Notes: generated from the sequence alone by a model not told the origin. A DNA stretch of 64,000 nucleotides from Candidatus Palauibacter scopulicola (GCF_947581915.1 NZ_CANPWG010000046.1:37679-101678), one strand, 5' to 3'; positions 47,317 through 56,836 are shown, numbered from the stretch's first letter. Numbers and translations: made by a program.

Positions 47317-48558
47317 TCAAGTCTCGGCCAGCGCCGCGACGGCGCGTTCGTTGTCCTCGAGCGTGTTGTAGAAATGGGGGGAGAATCGAACCAGGGGACC
47401 GCGATGGTCGACAACCACGTCGCGCGCGGCCAGGTGACGCACAGCGGCGGCCGCGTCTCCGTCGTAATCAACGAGGACGAGGGCGGATCGCGCCGCCGGA
47501 TCCGACGCCTGGTGGAGCCTGTAGCCGAGATCCGACAACCTCTCCCGCAAGTCGTTCGCCAGGAGCCGGTTACGCTTCTGAATGGTCGGAATCCCGTACT
47601 CGAGAACGATCGACAGGCCTCCCGCGGCCGTGTACGCGACGCCGGCGGCGGGAGTCCCCAGCTCGAAGCGCCTGGCGTCCGCCCGGGGCGTCGCATCGCG
47701 GATGTCGAAAAGGAACTGGTTTTGAACACCGAACCAGGAAAGCGTCACCGGATCGATAGAAACCCCTGGGTTCACATGGAGATATGCCATCCCCGGACCG
47801 CCGCACAGCCACTTGAGCGCACCGCCGACGAGGAAGTCCACTCCCAGCGCTCCCGCGTCGATCGCGAGCTGTCCATTTGATTGATACGCGTCCAGCAGCA
47901 TGAACGCCCCGGCGTCGTGGGCGATCCGCGTGAGTTCGGCCGCGTCCTGCGTGTTGCCGCTCGTGAAGAAGACGTGGGACGTCGCGAGCAGCGCGGTGCG
48001 CTCGTCCACGGCGGCGCGGATCGATTCGAGCGGGACGTGAATCCCGTCGGGGCTCGGCACGATCTCCACTTCGAGACCGTTCGCCCGCTGCGACAGGAAG
48101 TGGTGGCCGACCGTCGGGAAGTCGAGTTCCGTGAGTACGACCTTGTTGCGGCCCGTGCTCCGCACGCTGGCCGCGATGGCGCCCCACACGACGGAGACCG
48201 CGGCCGAGACGCTCGACATCAGCGCGATGGTGTCGGCCTCGGCTTCGATCGTCCGCCCGAATTGAGCCCGGACCTCCTCGAGCTTGGCGACCCAGATCTC
48301 ATACCAGGCGGCCGCGCCCATCTCGTGCCACAGATCCTCGAAGCGCCGGCGCTCCTGCACGGAGCGGAGGGAGAGCGCGCCGAGGGAGTTGGAGTTCAGG
48401 TAGGTCTTGCGGGAGAGGATTGGAAACTGGCCGCGCAACTCGTCGATGCGGTCGTCGAGCGGCAGCGCCGACTCCGCTACCGTCGCGGTCGAGCTGGCCG
48501 ATCCCGCCGCAGCCGGGCTGGCCGATCCGGGCTCGGCCAAAATATCCTGTTTCGCCAT
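47317..48558 (-). CDS. Class V aminotransferase-fold PLP enzyme (kynureninase/cysteine desulfurase-like)
   Basis: A 413-residue fold-type I PLP protein. It starts with a ~30-residue Ala/Ser-rich tail, then 'FPILSRKTYLNSNSLGALSL', 'LLATSHVFFTSGNTQDAAEL' and 'MLLDAYQSNGQLAID' (PLP-ring Asp). The Schiff-base lysine is in 'LVGGALKWLCGGPG'. The 'LNSNSLGAL' start and overall layout are closest to kynureninase-like members, but kynureninase identity is not established. GGAGGG lies ten bases before the ATG. Its start codon shares the CATG at 48556-48559 with the divergent zinc-ribbon gene. Confidence 0.83.
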   Translation of the reverse strand: MAKQDILAEPGSASPAAAGSASSTATVAESALPLDDRIDELRGQFPILSRKTYLNSNSLGALSLRSVQERRRFEDLWHEMGAAAWYEIWVAKLEEVRAQFGRTIEAEADTIALMSSVSAAVSVVWGAIAASVRSTGRNKVVLTELDFPTVGHHFLSQRANGLEVEIVPSPDGIHVPLESIRAAVDERTALLATSHVFFTSGNTQDAAELTRIAHDAGAFMLLDAYQSNGQLAIDAGALGVDFLVGGALKWLCGGPGMAYLHVNPGVSIDPVTLSWFGVQNQFLFDIRDATPRADARRFELGTPAAGVAYTAAGGLSIVLEYGIPTIQKRNRLLANDLRERLSDLGYRLHQASDPAARSALVLVDYDGDAAAAVRHLAARDVVVDHRGPLVRFSPHFYNTLEDNERAVAALAET

Positions 48559-48805
48559 GGATGATCCGTCGCCCTCCGCCCCGCAGCAGGGGCCGCTTCT
48601 CGACTTCGAGGCAGGCCAGGCGCTCGAACGGCGCGACCGCAAGCACGCCGGTCCCGGCGGCGAACCGGACTGCCCCCGGTGCGAGGCCCGCATGGTGCGC
48701 TGCGTCGAGCAGCACCGGGCCCCCCGCTCCGACGACTCGCCGTTCCGGGTCCGACTCGCCTGCCCGGCCACCGACTGCGGCGCATGGACAGCCTACAATT
48801 GGTAG
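48557..48805 (+). CDS. Small zinc-ribbon protein
   Basis: An 82-residue protein with paired cysteines 'CPRC' and 'ACPATDC' flanking 'MVRCVEQHRAP', a likely zinc ribbon. The N-terminus is proline-rich. There is no other clue to function. The ATG at 48557 is the only in-frame start near the fold and lacks a ribosome site. It overlaps the start codon of the divergent aminotransferase, so its promoter must lie inside that gene. The ABC transporter begins 60 bases downstream. Confidence 0.6.
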   Translation: MDDPSPSAPQQGPLLDFEAGQALERRDRKHAGPGGEPDCPRCEARMVRCVEQHRAPRSDDSPFRVRLACPATDCGAWTAYNW

Positions 48806-48865
48806 AACACGTCCACCCCCGACAACCCGGCGCCCTGGCTGCGGCGCATCGAGGGAGATGCTTCG

Positions 48866-49621
48866 ATGATCGAAGCACGTAGAGCGGAAACCGGGGACGA
48901 CCGTTGCGTCGTCGACCTCCGGGGGGTCGAGTTTCGCTATCCGAAGTTCCGGCTCGGGCCACTCAGTCTGCAGATCCGCCCCGGCGCCGCTGTGGCGCTT
49001 GTCGGACCGAACGGCGCGGGGAAGACGACGCTCCTTGGCATCCTGTCCGGCCACCGCGTCATCTCGGCGGGCAGGGTCCGGATATTGGGACGGGAACGGG
49101 CCGGGGTGGACCCGACGATCCGAGAGCAGGTGGCGATCGTTCCCACCGAGCTCCTGGGGCTCCGATGGATGAGAGTGGGCGAGCACTTCGATTTCCTCTC
49201 CCACTTCTACTCCGGCTGGGACATGGCAAAGGCCCGGGAAATGGCCGACGCGCTGGACCTGCACTTGGCCGATCGCCTCCGGGAGCTCTCTCGCGGACAG
49301 AGCTTGAAGGTCTCCTTATGCACGGCCCTGGCCCAGGGAGCCAAACTCCTCCTGTTTGACGAGCCCACGGCCGGCCTCGACCCGGTGGCCCGGCACGACG
49401 CGCTCCAGCTCATTCGGTCCTACACAAGGCAATTCCCTGATGTCGCGATCGTTCTGGCAACGCACATACTCGAGGACCTGGACGAGATCCCGTTCACCCG
49501 CCTTCTCGTCTTGCGGGAGGGGAAGGCCCTGAGTCCCTCGGGGGAAGGCCCGCTGGTGTCGAGCGACGCCGGCATTCGCGAGACGGCGAAGCGGATGCTG
49601 CTGGGAGCGGCGGGGCGATGA
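48866..49621 (+). CDS. ABC transporter ATP-binding protein
   Basis: A 251-residue ATPase. Walker A is 'GPNGAGKTT' (~48-56), the degenerate ABC signature is 'LSRGQSLKV', and Walker B is 'LLLFDEPTAGLDP'. The H-loop histidine is in 'LATHILEDL'. It resembles the YtrB/CcmA-type exporter ATPases of the ABC-2 class. GAGGGAGATG precedes the ATG region. The gene overlaps its permease by four bases (ATGA). No GntR regulator, common with YtrB-type pairs, is adjacent. Confidence 0.9.
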   Translation: MIEARRAETGDDRCVVDLRGVEFRYPKFRLGPLSLQIRPGAAVALVGPNGAGKTTLLGILSGHRVISAGRVRILGRERAGVDPTIREQVAIVPTELLGLRWMRVGEHFDFLSHFYSGWDMAKAREMADALDLHLADRLRELSRGQSLKVSLCTALAQGAKLLLFDEPTAGLDPVARHDALQLIRSYTRQFPDVAIVLATHILEDLDEIPFTRLLVLREGKALSPSGEGPLVSSDAGIRETAKRMLLGAAGR

Positions 49622-50316
49622 GGCGTAGTGTCGTCCTTAGACTCTCTCGCCTTCACATGTACCGGACCGTGAAGCCGATGTGGAAGGTGGGATTGGCGAC
49701 GGGTGTGGTCGTGGTGCTTCCGCTGGTGTTTTCGGGTGCTCTGAATCCGGATCTCACGGTCGGAGTGCTCGCCGGGTTGCTGGTGTTGCTGCCCGTCACG
49801 GCGGCTCTGAACGTGACCGGCGAAAAGATCGATGGTTCCCTGCGCTTCCTCGCCTCCCTGCCTGTCACGGGCCGGGAACACGCCGCGAGCCGCTTGGTGG
49901 CCGCCGCCACTCTGGCGATGCCACTGGTCATCCACCTGGCGACCCTGCTCCCACTCTTCGGAGTGATGGCTTTTGCCGGAGCGTTCATCGTCGCGGTGAG
50001 CGCGGGTATAGCCGCGGTGCTGGTGTCCCTGCTGGGAGTAGCGCTCCAGTACCGGTTCTCGGGTCAGAAAGCCCGATCCATGTTCTCTATCCTCTTGGCT
50101 GCCTCAGTAGGCGTGGTATGGTTGTCGATGTTGTTCGAGGGCTGGCTGCCGGTAATCCTCACCCCGGCGGGAATCGTCACTCTCTCGCTGGTCCCATTGG
50201 CAGGGGCGTTGGCCGGCAGTTGGTACGCCTTGCGCGCTATCGTCCGATTGGCCCCCGTCTACGAACATGACCGGGATGAATTGACTGGTCGTAAGGTCAG
50301 ATCAGAGGGGGCATAA
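49618..50316 (+). CDS. ABC-2-type membrane permease
   Basis: A 232-residue protein with about six membrane helices and a cytoplasmic loop 'NVTGEKIDGSLRFLASLPVTGREHAASRLVAA', a pattern typical of ABC-2 exporter permeases where a reduced-size 'E..GSL..L.SLPV' element contacts the ATPase. Substrate unknown. Overlap with the ATPase implies a two-gene transporter. It converges with the GH4 gene, 55 bases apart. Confidence 0.78.
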   Translation: MRRSVVLRLSRLHMYRTVKPMWKVGLATGVVVVLPLVFSGALNPDLTVGVLAGLLVLLPVTAALNVTGEKIDGSLRFLASLPVTGREHAASRLVAAATLAMPLVIHLATLLPLFGVMAFAGAFIVAVSAGIAAVLVSLLGVALQYRFSGQKARSMFSILLAASVGVVWLSMLFEGWLPVILTPAGIVTLSLVPLAGALAGSWYALRAIVRLAPVYEHDRDELTGRKVRSEGA

Positions 50317-50371
50317 GAAGTGCGGTGGACGCGCGTCCGAACTGCTACAACAGATACGGCCAACCCGGGCG

Positions 50372-51751
50372 TCACCACTCCATCTCGGGCAGCACCTCTC
50401 CCTGGAGGCGGAACATCTCGTTGATGGTGTGGACCGCGGCGCGGTAGGAATCCGTCGTGGGGTCGAGCAGGAGCGCCTGCAGCAGCGTCCCGCGAGAACC
50501 CTCGGCGAAGGCGTCGACGAGGAGGCGGTTGATCGACGTCTGAATACGGAGCAGTGCGAGGATGCCCTCGGGTAGCGGCTCCATGGCGGCGGGATGGAGG
50601 CCGTTCCCATCGGCGCGGGCGGGGACTTCCACGACGGCGCCATCCGGCAGGCCCGGCACGTAACCCTCGTTCCGGACGTTCACCGCATCGAGATACGCGT
50701 CCACACCGCACAGCACGCCTTCGAGCAGGGGGACCGCAAGTTCGCCGGACGGAGCGAGATCTTCGTCCTCCCCTCCGAGGTCTGGCCCGTCGTCCCGCAC
50801 CCGGGGGAGAGGGGCCTCGGGGAACGCCGGCACGTCGGTCGGGTTCTCGCCGAGGTTGTAGAGCCAGGTGGGGGTCTCTCCCGTCTCCCACGGAGCGCCG
50901 TGCACGGGGTCGTAGAAGAACTGGAGGAGGCTGCTGCCGAGGAATTCCCGCGCCCAGCCCAGGTACTCGCCGATGTGGTTCGCCCCGGGGCTGGGGTACC
51001 GGCCGAAGACCCGGAACAGGATCCGGCTGAGCGCGATCTCGTCCCAGTCGTGGAGCCAGTGCGCCTCCCGCTCGCGGCACCGCAGTCTCGGGTAGAGGTC
51101 CTCGCCCGTCTCGCGGTCCCGCACGGACTCGAACCAGCTGAAGTGGTTGAGCCCGCTCGCCCGGGCGTCGAGGCGTTCCACCGGCAGTTCCAGGAGGCGC
51201 GCCATCTGCTCGATCCCGTGGAAGACGCCGTGGCAGAGGCCGACGACGCGCACGGACGAGAGCCGGCTTTGGGCTTCGCACAGCTTCGTGAGCGGGTTCG
51301 TGTAGTTGACGAGCCACGCCTCGGGGCAGTGGACCTCCATCGCCCGCGCCAGGTCGACGGCCGGACCCATGTTTCGCAGGGCGTGGAAGAGGCCGCCCGG
51401 CCCGCCGTTCTCTCCGTAGATCTGGGAGGAGCCGAACGCGCGCGGGACGTGGAAGTCCTGCGCCCAGTAGAAGTAGCGGTTGATTTCAATGGCGAGGACC
51501 ACCGCGCTGGCGCCGGGGAGGGCGGCTTCGAGATCGGTCGTCGCGGACACGGCGACGCGCCGGCCCAGCCGCTCCGCCACGGCCTCCGCGTACGCGCGCG
51601 TGCGGGGCAGTTCCGATGGGTCGATGTCGACGAGCACCAGGCTCAATTCCCGGTCGCACAGGGGATCGCTGAGGAGGACGTCACGGATCGAGGCCGGGCC
51701 GAACTCGCGGCTGCCGGCCCCAACGAGGACGATCCTGAGCGGGTCGTTCAT
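50372..51751 (-). CDS. Glycoside hydrolase family 4 enzyme (alpha-galactosidase/glucosidase-like)
   Basis: A 459-residue NAD- and Mn-dependent glycosidase. It has the N-terminal Rossmann 'IVLVGAGSREFG', 'VVLAIEINRYF', 'NYTNPLTKLCEA' and the metal-binding Cys-His in 'GLCHGVFHG', with 'GLNHFSWF' after. GH4 enzymes act by a redox-elimination route on alpha- or beta-linked sugars, often on phosphorylated or otherwise modified substrates. It is last in an operon with a sodium symporter (overlap ATGA) and a PIG-L deacetylase, so it probably hydrolyses a glycoside imported by the symporter. Confidence 0.87.
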   Translation of the reverse strand: MNDPLRIVLVGAGSREFGPASIRDVLLSDPLCDRELSLVLVDIDPSELPRTRAYAEAVAERLGRRVAVSATTDLEAALPGASAVVLAIEINRYFYWAQDFHVPRAFGSSQIYGENGGPGGLFHALRNMGPAVDLARAMEVHCPEAWLVNYTNPLTKLCEAQSRLSSVRVVGLCHGVFHGIEQMARLLELPVERLDARASGLNHFSWFESVRDRETGEDLYPRLRCREREAHWLHDWDEIALSRILFRVFGRYPSPGANHIGEYLGWAREFLGSSLLQFFYDPVHGAPWETGETPTWLYNLGENPTDVPAFPEAPLPRVRDDGPDLGGEDEDLAPSGELAVPLLEGVLCGVDAYLDAVNVRNEGYVPGLPDGAVVEVPARADGNGLHPAAMEPLPEGILALLRIQTSINRLLVDAFAEGSRGTLLQALLLDPTTDSYRAAVHTINEMFRLQGEVLPEMEW

Positions 51752-53553
51752 GGCGAGGTGCGCGACGGCGGGCCGGGGGAGGTGTCCGCGTGCGCGATGC
51801 GCACCGTGACGGCCCCCGCCGCGAGCGACACGACGATCAGCAGCGCGCCCACGCCGGCCCGGCCCGTGAGCACGTATCCGATGCCGAGCAGGCTCGCGTA
51901 GACGAACAGCGCGCCGAGGAGAAAGCCCGGCCACATGCGGCTCGCGGGCGGGTCGGACGAGCGGACGCCGGTGCGTTCCGCCACGCGGCGCCACCAGCCG
52001 CCGGGGTGTACCCGCCGGTAGAAGCGGTCCAGCACTTCGTCCGGCTCGGGCCGCGTGACGAGCACGACGGCGAGCCAGAGCGCGGTGCAGGCGACGAGGA
52101 TGACGACCGCCCGGATGAGGTCCATCTCCGGCGCGTAGAAGCCGTCCGCGGCCCGGACCGCCGCGGCGGGCAGCACGGGTTCGAGCGCGCCCACCAGTAC
52201 GCGCCCGTTGGCGAGGAGCACCGAGCCGGCCATGGCCGCGATCTCAGCCCACGCATTCACCCGCCACCAGTACCAGCGCAGGAGCCAGACGAGCGCGACC
52301 CCTGCCGTGAGTTCGATGATGTAGATCCACCCCCGCTGGATCGAATCCATCTGCCAGGCCACGCCCGCGGCGACCACCGCGAGCAGCACGACCATGATCC
52401 GCGACGCCGCGACGTAGTGCCGCTCGGAGCGATCCTTCCTCAGAAATCGGCGATAGACGTCGTTCACCATGTACGACGCCCCCCAGCACAGGTGCGTGTC
52501 CATCGTGCTCATGAACGCGGCCAGGAAGGTGGCGACCATCAGCCCCCTGAGCCCGGCCGGCATGAGTTCCCGGATCATCATCGGATAGGCGAGTTCGGGG
52601 TCGGCGGCGAGCGCCGGGTCCATGGCCGCCGGCGGGAAGACGAGGAGCGACCCGAGTCCCACCACGATCCAGGGCCAGGTGAGGAGCACGGTTCCCGCGA
52701 AGGCGAACCACAGCGACGCCTTCACGGCCTGCCGCTCGTCGCGCGTCGCGAACAGGCGCTGGGCCACGTAGCCGTCGCCCTGTCCGCTCCTCAGCCACAG
52801 GATGCCGATGAGGCACAGGAAGGAGACGATCTCGAGCGAAGAGGCGGTCCCGGCGGACGGCACGAGATCGAGGGCGCCGGGCGGGGCCTCCGGCACGGCT
52901 CGCACCGCGTCGGCCATCGCCGCCGGACCGCCGAAGCGCGTGAGCACGATCCCCGCCAGCGTGATCGCCCCCAGCATGCCGGCGACGAACTGGAGGAGGT
53001 CCGTCACGACGACGCCCCAGAGGCCCGACGCGACCGTGTAGCCGAGCGCGAGTCCGACGCACACGGTCAGCGTCACGGCGGGGTCCCAGCCGAGGAGCAC
53101 GCGGCTGAACTTCACCATCGCCAGCATCACCCAGCCCATGACGACGGCGTTCTTGAGCAGGCCCTGGTAGACGGCGGAGAAGCCCCGCAGCGCCCGGGCC
53201 GGCGCGCCGCCGTAGCGGATCTCGATGACCTCGGCGTCCGTGAGCACGCCCGCCCGCCGCCACAGACGCGCGTAGAAGAAGGTCAGCATGAGGATCCCCG
53301 CCGCCTCGTACCACCACAGCCAGTTGCCGTACACCCCCTGCCGGCGCACGAGGGCGGCCGTCGCGAGCGGGGCGTCCGTCGCGAACCACGTGGCCGCGAT
53401 GGACGTGCCCGCGAGCCACCAGGGGAGCGAGCGGCCCGCGATGAAGTAATCCTCGACGCTGCCGCCCGCCCGCCGCGCGAACCCGAACCCGATGGCGAGA
53501 ACGATCGCGCCGTAGACGCAGACGACGACCCAGTCGAGCGTGGTCAGCGCCAT
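51748..53553 (-). CDS. Sodium:solute symporter (SSS family)
   Basis: A 601-residue permease with about 13-14 helices. It has 'EDYFIAGRSLPWWLAGTSIAATWFATDAPL' and 'AAFMSTMDTHLCWGASYMVNDVYRRFL', the SSS sodium-site helices. The C-terminal ~150 residues add two helices, as in SGLT-type sugar transporters. Sugar, sialic acid or glycoside import is likely given its neighbours. The ATG at 53553 lies within the end of the PIG-L gene (10-base overlap) and its stop overlaps the GH4 start, so the three genes form one translationally coupled operon. Confidence 0.88.
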   Translation of the reverse strand: MALTTLDWVVVCVYGAIVLAIGFGFARRAGGSVEDYFIAGRSLPWWLAGTSIAATWFATDAPLATAALVRRQGVYGNWLWWYEAAGILMLTFFYARLWRRAGVLTDAEVIEIRYGGAPARALRGFSAVYQGLLKNAVVMGWVMLAMVKFSRVLLGWDPAVTLTVCVGLALGYTVASGLWGVVVTDLLQFVAGMLGAITLAGIVLTRFGGPAAMADAVRAVPEAPPGALDLVPSAGTASSLEIVSFLCLIGILWLRSGQGDGYVAQRLFATRDERQAVKASLWFAFAGTVLLTWPWIVVGLGSLLVFPPAAMDPALAADPELAYPMMIRELMPAGLRGLMVATFLAAFMSTMDTHLCWGASYMVNDVYRRFLRKDRSERHYVAASRIMVVLLAVVAAGVAWQMDSIQRGWIYIIELTAGVALVWLLRWYWWRVNAWAEIAAMAGSVLLANGRVLVGALEPVLPAAAVRAADGFYAPEMDLIRAVVILVACTALWLAVVLVTRPEPDEVLDRFYRRVHPGGWWRRVAERTGVRSSDPPASRMWPGFLLGALFVYASLLGIGYVLTGRAGVGALLIVVSLAAGAVTVRIAHADTSPGPPSRTSP

Positions 53554-56321
53554 GAAATGACGTTGGAGAGGATACGGTAGGCGCCCGGCACGCCGTACGG
53601 CAGTTGCCGGTGGAGGGCGAGCGCGAGGTAGGTGTAGCGCCCCTCGCCCACCGGAGCGGTGAGCCAGACGCCCTCCTGCGGCGCCTGGCCCGTGTCGTGC
53701 GTCTCCACGAGCGGCGTGTACGCCGCATCCCACTCGGTGAAGAACTTGGAGCCGCGCTGCTCGATCCACCCGTCGAAATCGGCTTCGGAGAGGCGGTTGG
53801 GCGCGGCCATGAACGGGTGGTCGGGCCGCAACAGGCGGACGGGCGCATCCTCCTCCGACACTTCCTCCGCTCCGCGCGGCAGGGAAGCCGGATACGGCGC
53901 CATCTCCGAGGGCACGTACTCCTGCGTCTGGTAGAGGACGACGAGGTGCCCGCCCCGGCGGGCGTACTCCAGGAGACGCCGGTTGTGTTCGACGAGGTCT
54001 TCGCGCACGGCGTAGGCGCGGGTGCCCACGACGATCGCGTGGAAGGCCGCCTCGTCGCCGGGGTCCGCGCCGCCGGCCGCATCCAGTTGCGCGAGGGCGG
54101 CTTCGTCCAGTAGTTCGACCGTGGCGCCGAGCGCCTCGATCCCGGCCGGCACTTCGTCGCCGACCCCCATCACGTAGCCGACCCGCACGCCGTCCAGATC
54201 GGCGACGGGAACGGACCGGACCGGCATGCGGGCGGGGCGCCACAGCCGTGCGAGCGGCAGGTCCCGGTGCTCGATGGTCCGGTATCCCCGGCGATGGTCC
54301 ACGCCCCTCGCGCGGGCCACGGCCGCGACCTCCGCTTCGCCGCGCCATCCGGCCGGAGGCGCGATGACGAACGCCGCGTCGAGGATCTCGCCCGGAGTCC
54401 GGAAGTCGTGCTCCACGATGCCCGGAGTGCCCGGGACCGTCGCCCACCCCTGCGGCAGTTCGAGCCGAACGGCGGCGGAGAGGGGCGCCGCGTTCGCCAC
54501 CACCCGCGCGCGCACCTCCATCGGTGCCAAGGCCGGCTCCCCCGGCGACCCGCCGTCGCCGCCCGCGTCATCGTCGTCGCCGCCGACGGGCACGATCCCC
54601 ACGCCCGGCGCCAGGGAGACGGAAAGGGCCGGCAGCACCTCCACCCTCCGCGTCACGGAGCCGTACGGCAGGCGCGCGACGGAGGCCGTCACCGGAACCG
54701 TGCGCACGATGGCGTGCCCCCCGATGGCGAGTTCGACCCCCGCCGCCAGCGCCGGCCGCCGCCACGGGAGGTGCAGGTCCGCCGAGTTCGAGACCTGGTA
54801 GTGGTTCTCCGACACGTTCCCGCGTCCGAAGTACGGTGCGGCGGGGGTGGCCGGAACCTCGACCTCGGTCGCCTCGGTCGAGCCGTCCGGTCGAGGTGCG
54901 ATCCGGCTCGGCGGCACCACGATCTCGCCGCCGCGGCTCGCGATCCACGCCGTGGCCCCGTCGCCCTCCGCGGACTCCGGCGCCTCGACCCTGACGTGGA
55001 CCGCGGCCGTTTGACCCGGCGCCAGCACGGCCTCGCCGCCGCCCGCCGCTCCGCCCGCAAGCTCCGCGGACACCGTGGTCCCGCTCGCCGCCAGCACGGC
55101 TTCCTCGAACTGTCGTTCCTTCAGCGAGAGGTGAAACCGCGTCTCCGGAGCGTCCGGCAGCGCCGCGACCGCCGCCCGCACCCATCCCAGCCCGCGGGCC
55201 AGGTCGGCGACGGCGCGCCGCGGGTCGCGGAAGTCGAACGCCTCTCCCACGGCGCCGACAAGGCGGTCCAGATCGGCGAGCAGCGAGTCCGCCTCGGGAG
55301 AGGACGCCTCGCCCAGGAGGGTGGGGAGCCCCCTCAGCGTCGTGTCGAGTCCCGCGAAGAACGAACCGGCGATTCCCGTCGCCGCCCTCGCCCCGGCCCC
55401 CGTCCCGTCACCGATTCCGTCGAGGCGTTCGTAGAAATAGCGGCCGCCGCCCGTTCGCACGCGCCCCGCCGTCTGGGAACGCTGCAGGCCGAGCCCCCGG
55501 CTGGCCCAGCGCTGGTACGTGTCGCCGAGCCACGGGCTCATCCCGGTCGCGTTCACCGCCACATCGTACGGTTCGTCGACGCGAACCCCTCCGCGGAACG
55601 TGCGGAGGACCCGCCACGGCCGGAGTCCCTCTTCGGAGATCTGGCGCGGGAAGCGCGCAGGGTCCGCGGCCGCGGCCACGGCTTCCGGCGTCAGCAGCCC
55701 CGCCGCGTGGTGGTGGCCGTGCCCGTCGCGCGCCGACCCGTGGAACCGGCTCACGACGACAAGCGGCCGGTTGAGGCGGATGATACGGACCATGTCCTCG
55801 AGCACCGCCTCGCGGTCCCAACTGCGGAAGGCCTCCTCCACGGACTTCGAGTACCCGTAGTCGACCGCCGTCGTGAAGTAGAGGTCGTCCAGACCGTAGT
55901 AGCGGCCGGAGAGGACGAGTTCGCGCGTCCGGATCAGCCCGAGGGCGTCGAAGAGTTCCGGGCCGATCGCGTTCGCCCCGGCTTCGCCGCGGTTGAGGCT
56001 GAGGAGGGCCGTCCGGGCACCCCACCCCCGGCTGGCCAGCGTGAGCATGCCGGCATGTTCGTCATCCGGATGGGCGGTGACGTGGAGCAGGCTGGCGGTC
56101 GTAGCGAGCTTCTGGATGCGGTGCCAGGCCCCCATGGCCCCCCGGTCCACGTCCAACCGTTCCTCTCCCACCGGAGCCGGGTAGGCGAGGACGCGGTCCG
56201 GCGCCCGGCCCGCGGGGTCCGCTTGCCCCGCCGCAGCCGCAGCCCCCGCGAGGGTCGCCAGGGCCGCAAGGGCCGCCACCGAAAGGACGGCGCCGAGTCC
56301 GGGTTGCCTGCGATCGATCAT
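53544..56321 (-). CDS. Exported PIG-L-family deacetylase with large C-terminal extension
   Basis: A 925-residue protein with signal peptide (~10-32). The PIG-L/LmbE zinc domain (~75-290) contains 'TAHPDDEHAG' (H84, D87) and the distal 'GHGHHHAAG'. Family members remove acetyl groups from GlcNAc-type or mycothiol-type substrates. Residues ~290-700 hold beta-rich regions of unknown type. The C-terminus (~720-925) looks like a glutamine-amidotransferase-fold domain ('GVRVGYVMGVGDEVPAGIEALG', 'YARRGGHLVVLYQTQEY'). Similar architectures occur in Gemmatimonadota and Bacteroidota. First gene of the operon with the symporter and GH4 enzyme. Confidence 0.83.
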   Translation of the reverse strand: MIDRRQPGLGAVLSVAALAALATLAGAAAAAGQADPAGRAPDRVLAYPAPVGEERLDVDRGAMGAWHRIQKLATTASLLHVTAHPDDEHAGMLTLASRGWGARTALLSLNRGEAGANAIGPELFDALGLIRTRELVLSGRYYGLDDLYFTTAVDYGYSKSVEEAFRSWDREAVLEDMVRIIRLNRPLVVVSRFHGSARDGHGHHHAAGLLTPEAVAAAADPARFPRQISEEGLRPWRVLRTFRGGVRVDEPYDVAVNATGMSPWLGDTYQRWASRGLGLQRSQTAGRVRTGGGRYFYERLDGIGDGTGAGARAATGIAGSFFAGLDTTLRGLPTLLGEASSPEADSLLADLDRLVGAVGEAFDFRDPRRAVADLARGLGWVRAAVAALPDAPETRFHLSLKERQFEEAVLAASGTTVSAELAGGAAGGGEAVLAPGQTAAVHVRVEAPESAEGDGATAWIASRGGEIVVPPSRIAPRPDGSTEATEVEVPATPAAPYFGRGNVSENHYQVSNSADLHLPWRRPALAAGVELAIGGHAIVRTVPVTASVARLPYGSVTRRVEVLPALSVSLAPGVGIVPVGGDDDDAGGDGGSPGEPALAPMEVRARVVANAAPLSAAVRLELPQGWATVPGTPGIVEHDFRTPGEILDAAFVIAPPAGWRGEAEVAAVARARGVDHRRGYRTIEHRDLPLARLWRPARMPVRSVPVADLDGVRVGYVMGVGDEVPAGIEALGATVELLDEAALAQLDAAGGADPGDEAAFHAIVVGTRAYAVREDLVEHNRRLLEYARRGGHLVVLYQTQEYVPSEMAPYPASLPRGAEEVSEEDAPVRLLRPDHPFMAAPNRLSEADFDGWIEQRGSKFFTEWDAAYTPLVETHDTGQAPQEGVWLTAPVGEGRYTYLALALHRQLPYGVPGAYRILSNVISWR

Positions 56322-56453
56322 GGATCATCCAGGTCGGAGGGTCCGCGCTCGCATCGTGCCCGCGGGCGGAGGTCCCGGCAAGGAGGCCTTGCGAGCAACC
56401 CCAGACCGCCGATACTCAAACGGATCGTTCCACGGCCTCCGACTCCGAACCCG

Positions 56454-56741
56454 ATGACAGACTCCGACATCCAGATCACGGTTGAGGGAACCCCGAACCC
56501 GCACGCGGCGAAGTTCGTGCTCGATCGCGATCTTCCCGGTGAGGGGAGCCGCAGCTATTTCGATCCCGAGTCCGCCGCCGAGGACCCGCTGGCGGCGCGC
56601 CTGTTCGAGGTGGATGGCGTCCGCGCCCTGCTCATCGTCGAGAATTTCATCACCGTGACGAAGACCGCCACGCTCGGCTGGCCCGACCTGCTGGACGAGA
56701 TCGAGGAAGCCATCCTGAAAGCGCTCGGCACACTCCGGTAA
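56454..56741 (+). CDS. NifU/Nfu N-terminal domain protein
   Basis: A 95-residue protein with the Nfu_N pattern 'ITVEGTPNPHAAKFVLDRDL' and 'ARLFEVDGVRALLIVENFITVTKTATLGWPDL'. It lacks the CxxC Fe-S scaffold domain that follows in full-length Nfu, so it is the stand-alone N-terminal type, thought to assist Fe-S cluster delivery. The ATG at 56454 starts the domain. There are no Fe-S assembly genes around it. Confidence 0.85.
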   Translation: MTDSDIQITVEGTPNPHAAKFVLDRDLPGEGSRSYFDPESAAEDPLAARLFEVDGVRALLIVENFITVTKTATLGWPDLLDEIEEAILKALGTLR

Positions 56742-56817
56742 CGGTTGCCCATTCCCCTCATTTGGGGGGGGACGAAGGTACCTCGAAGAGCCCGCCCGCC
56801 CGTCTTTATCTTCTTTT

Positions 56818-56836
56818 GGTACAACGTGTTGATACC
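56818..56836. promoter_or_regulatory. Imperfect inverted repeat upstream of the SARP-like gene
   Basis: GGTACAACGTGTTGATACC folds as GGTA(-)CAAC / GTTGATACC with one bulged base, in an AT-richer patch of the 174-bp leader. It is a candidate binding site for the downstream regulator or another factor. No firm -35/-10 pair could be assigned. Confidence 0.3.
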
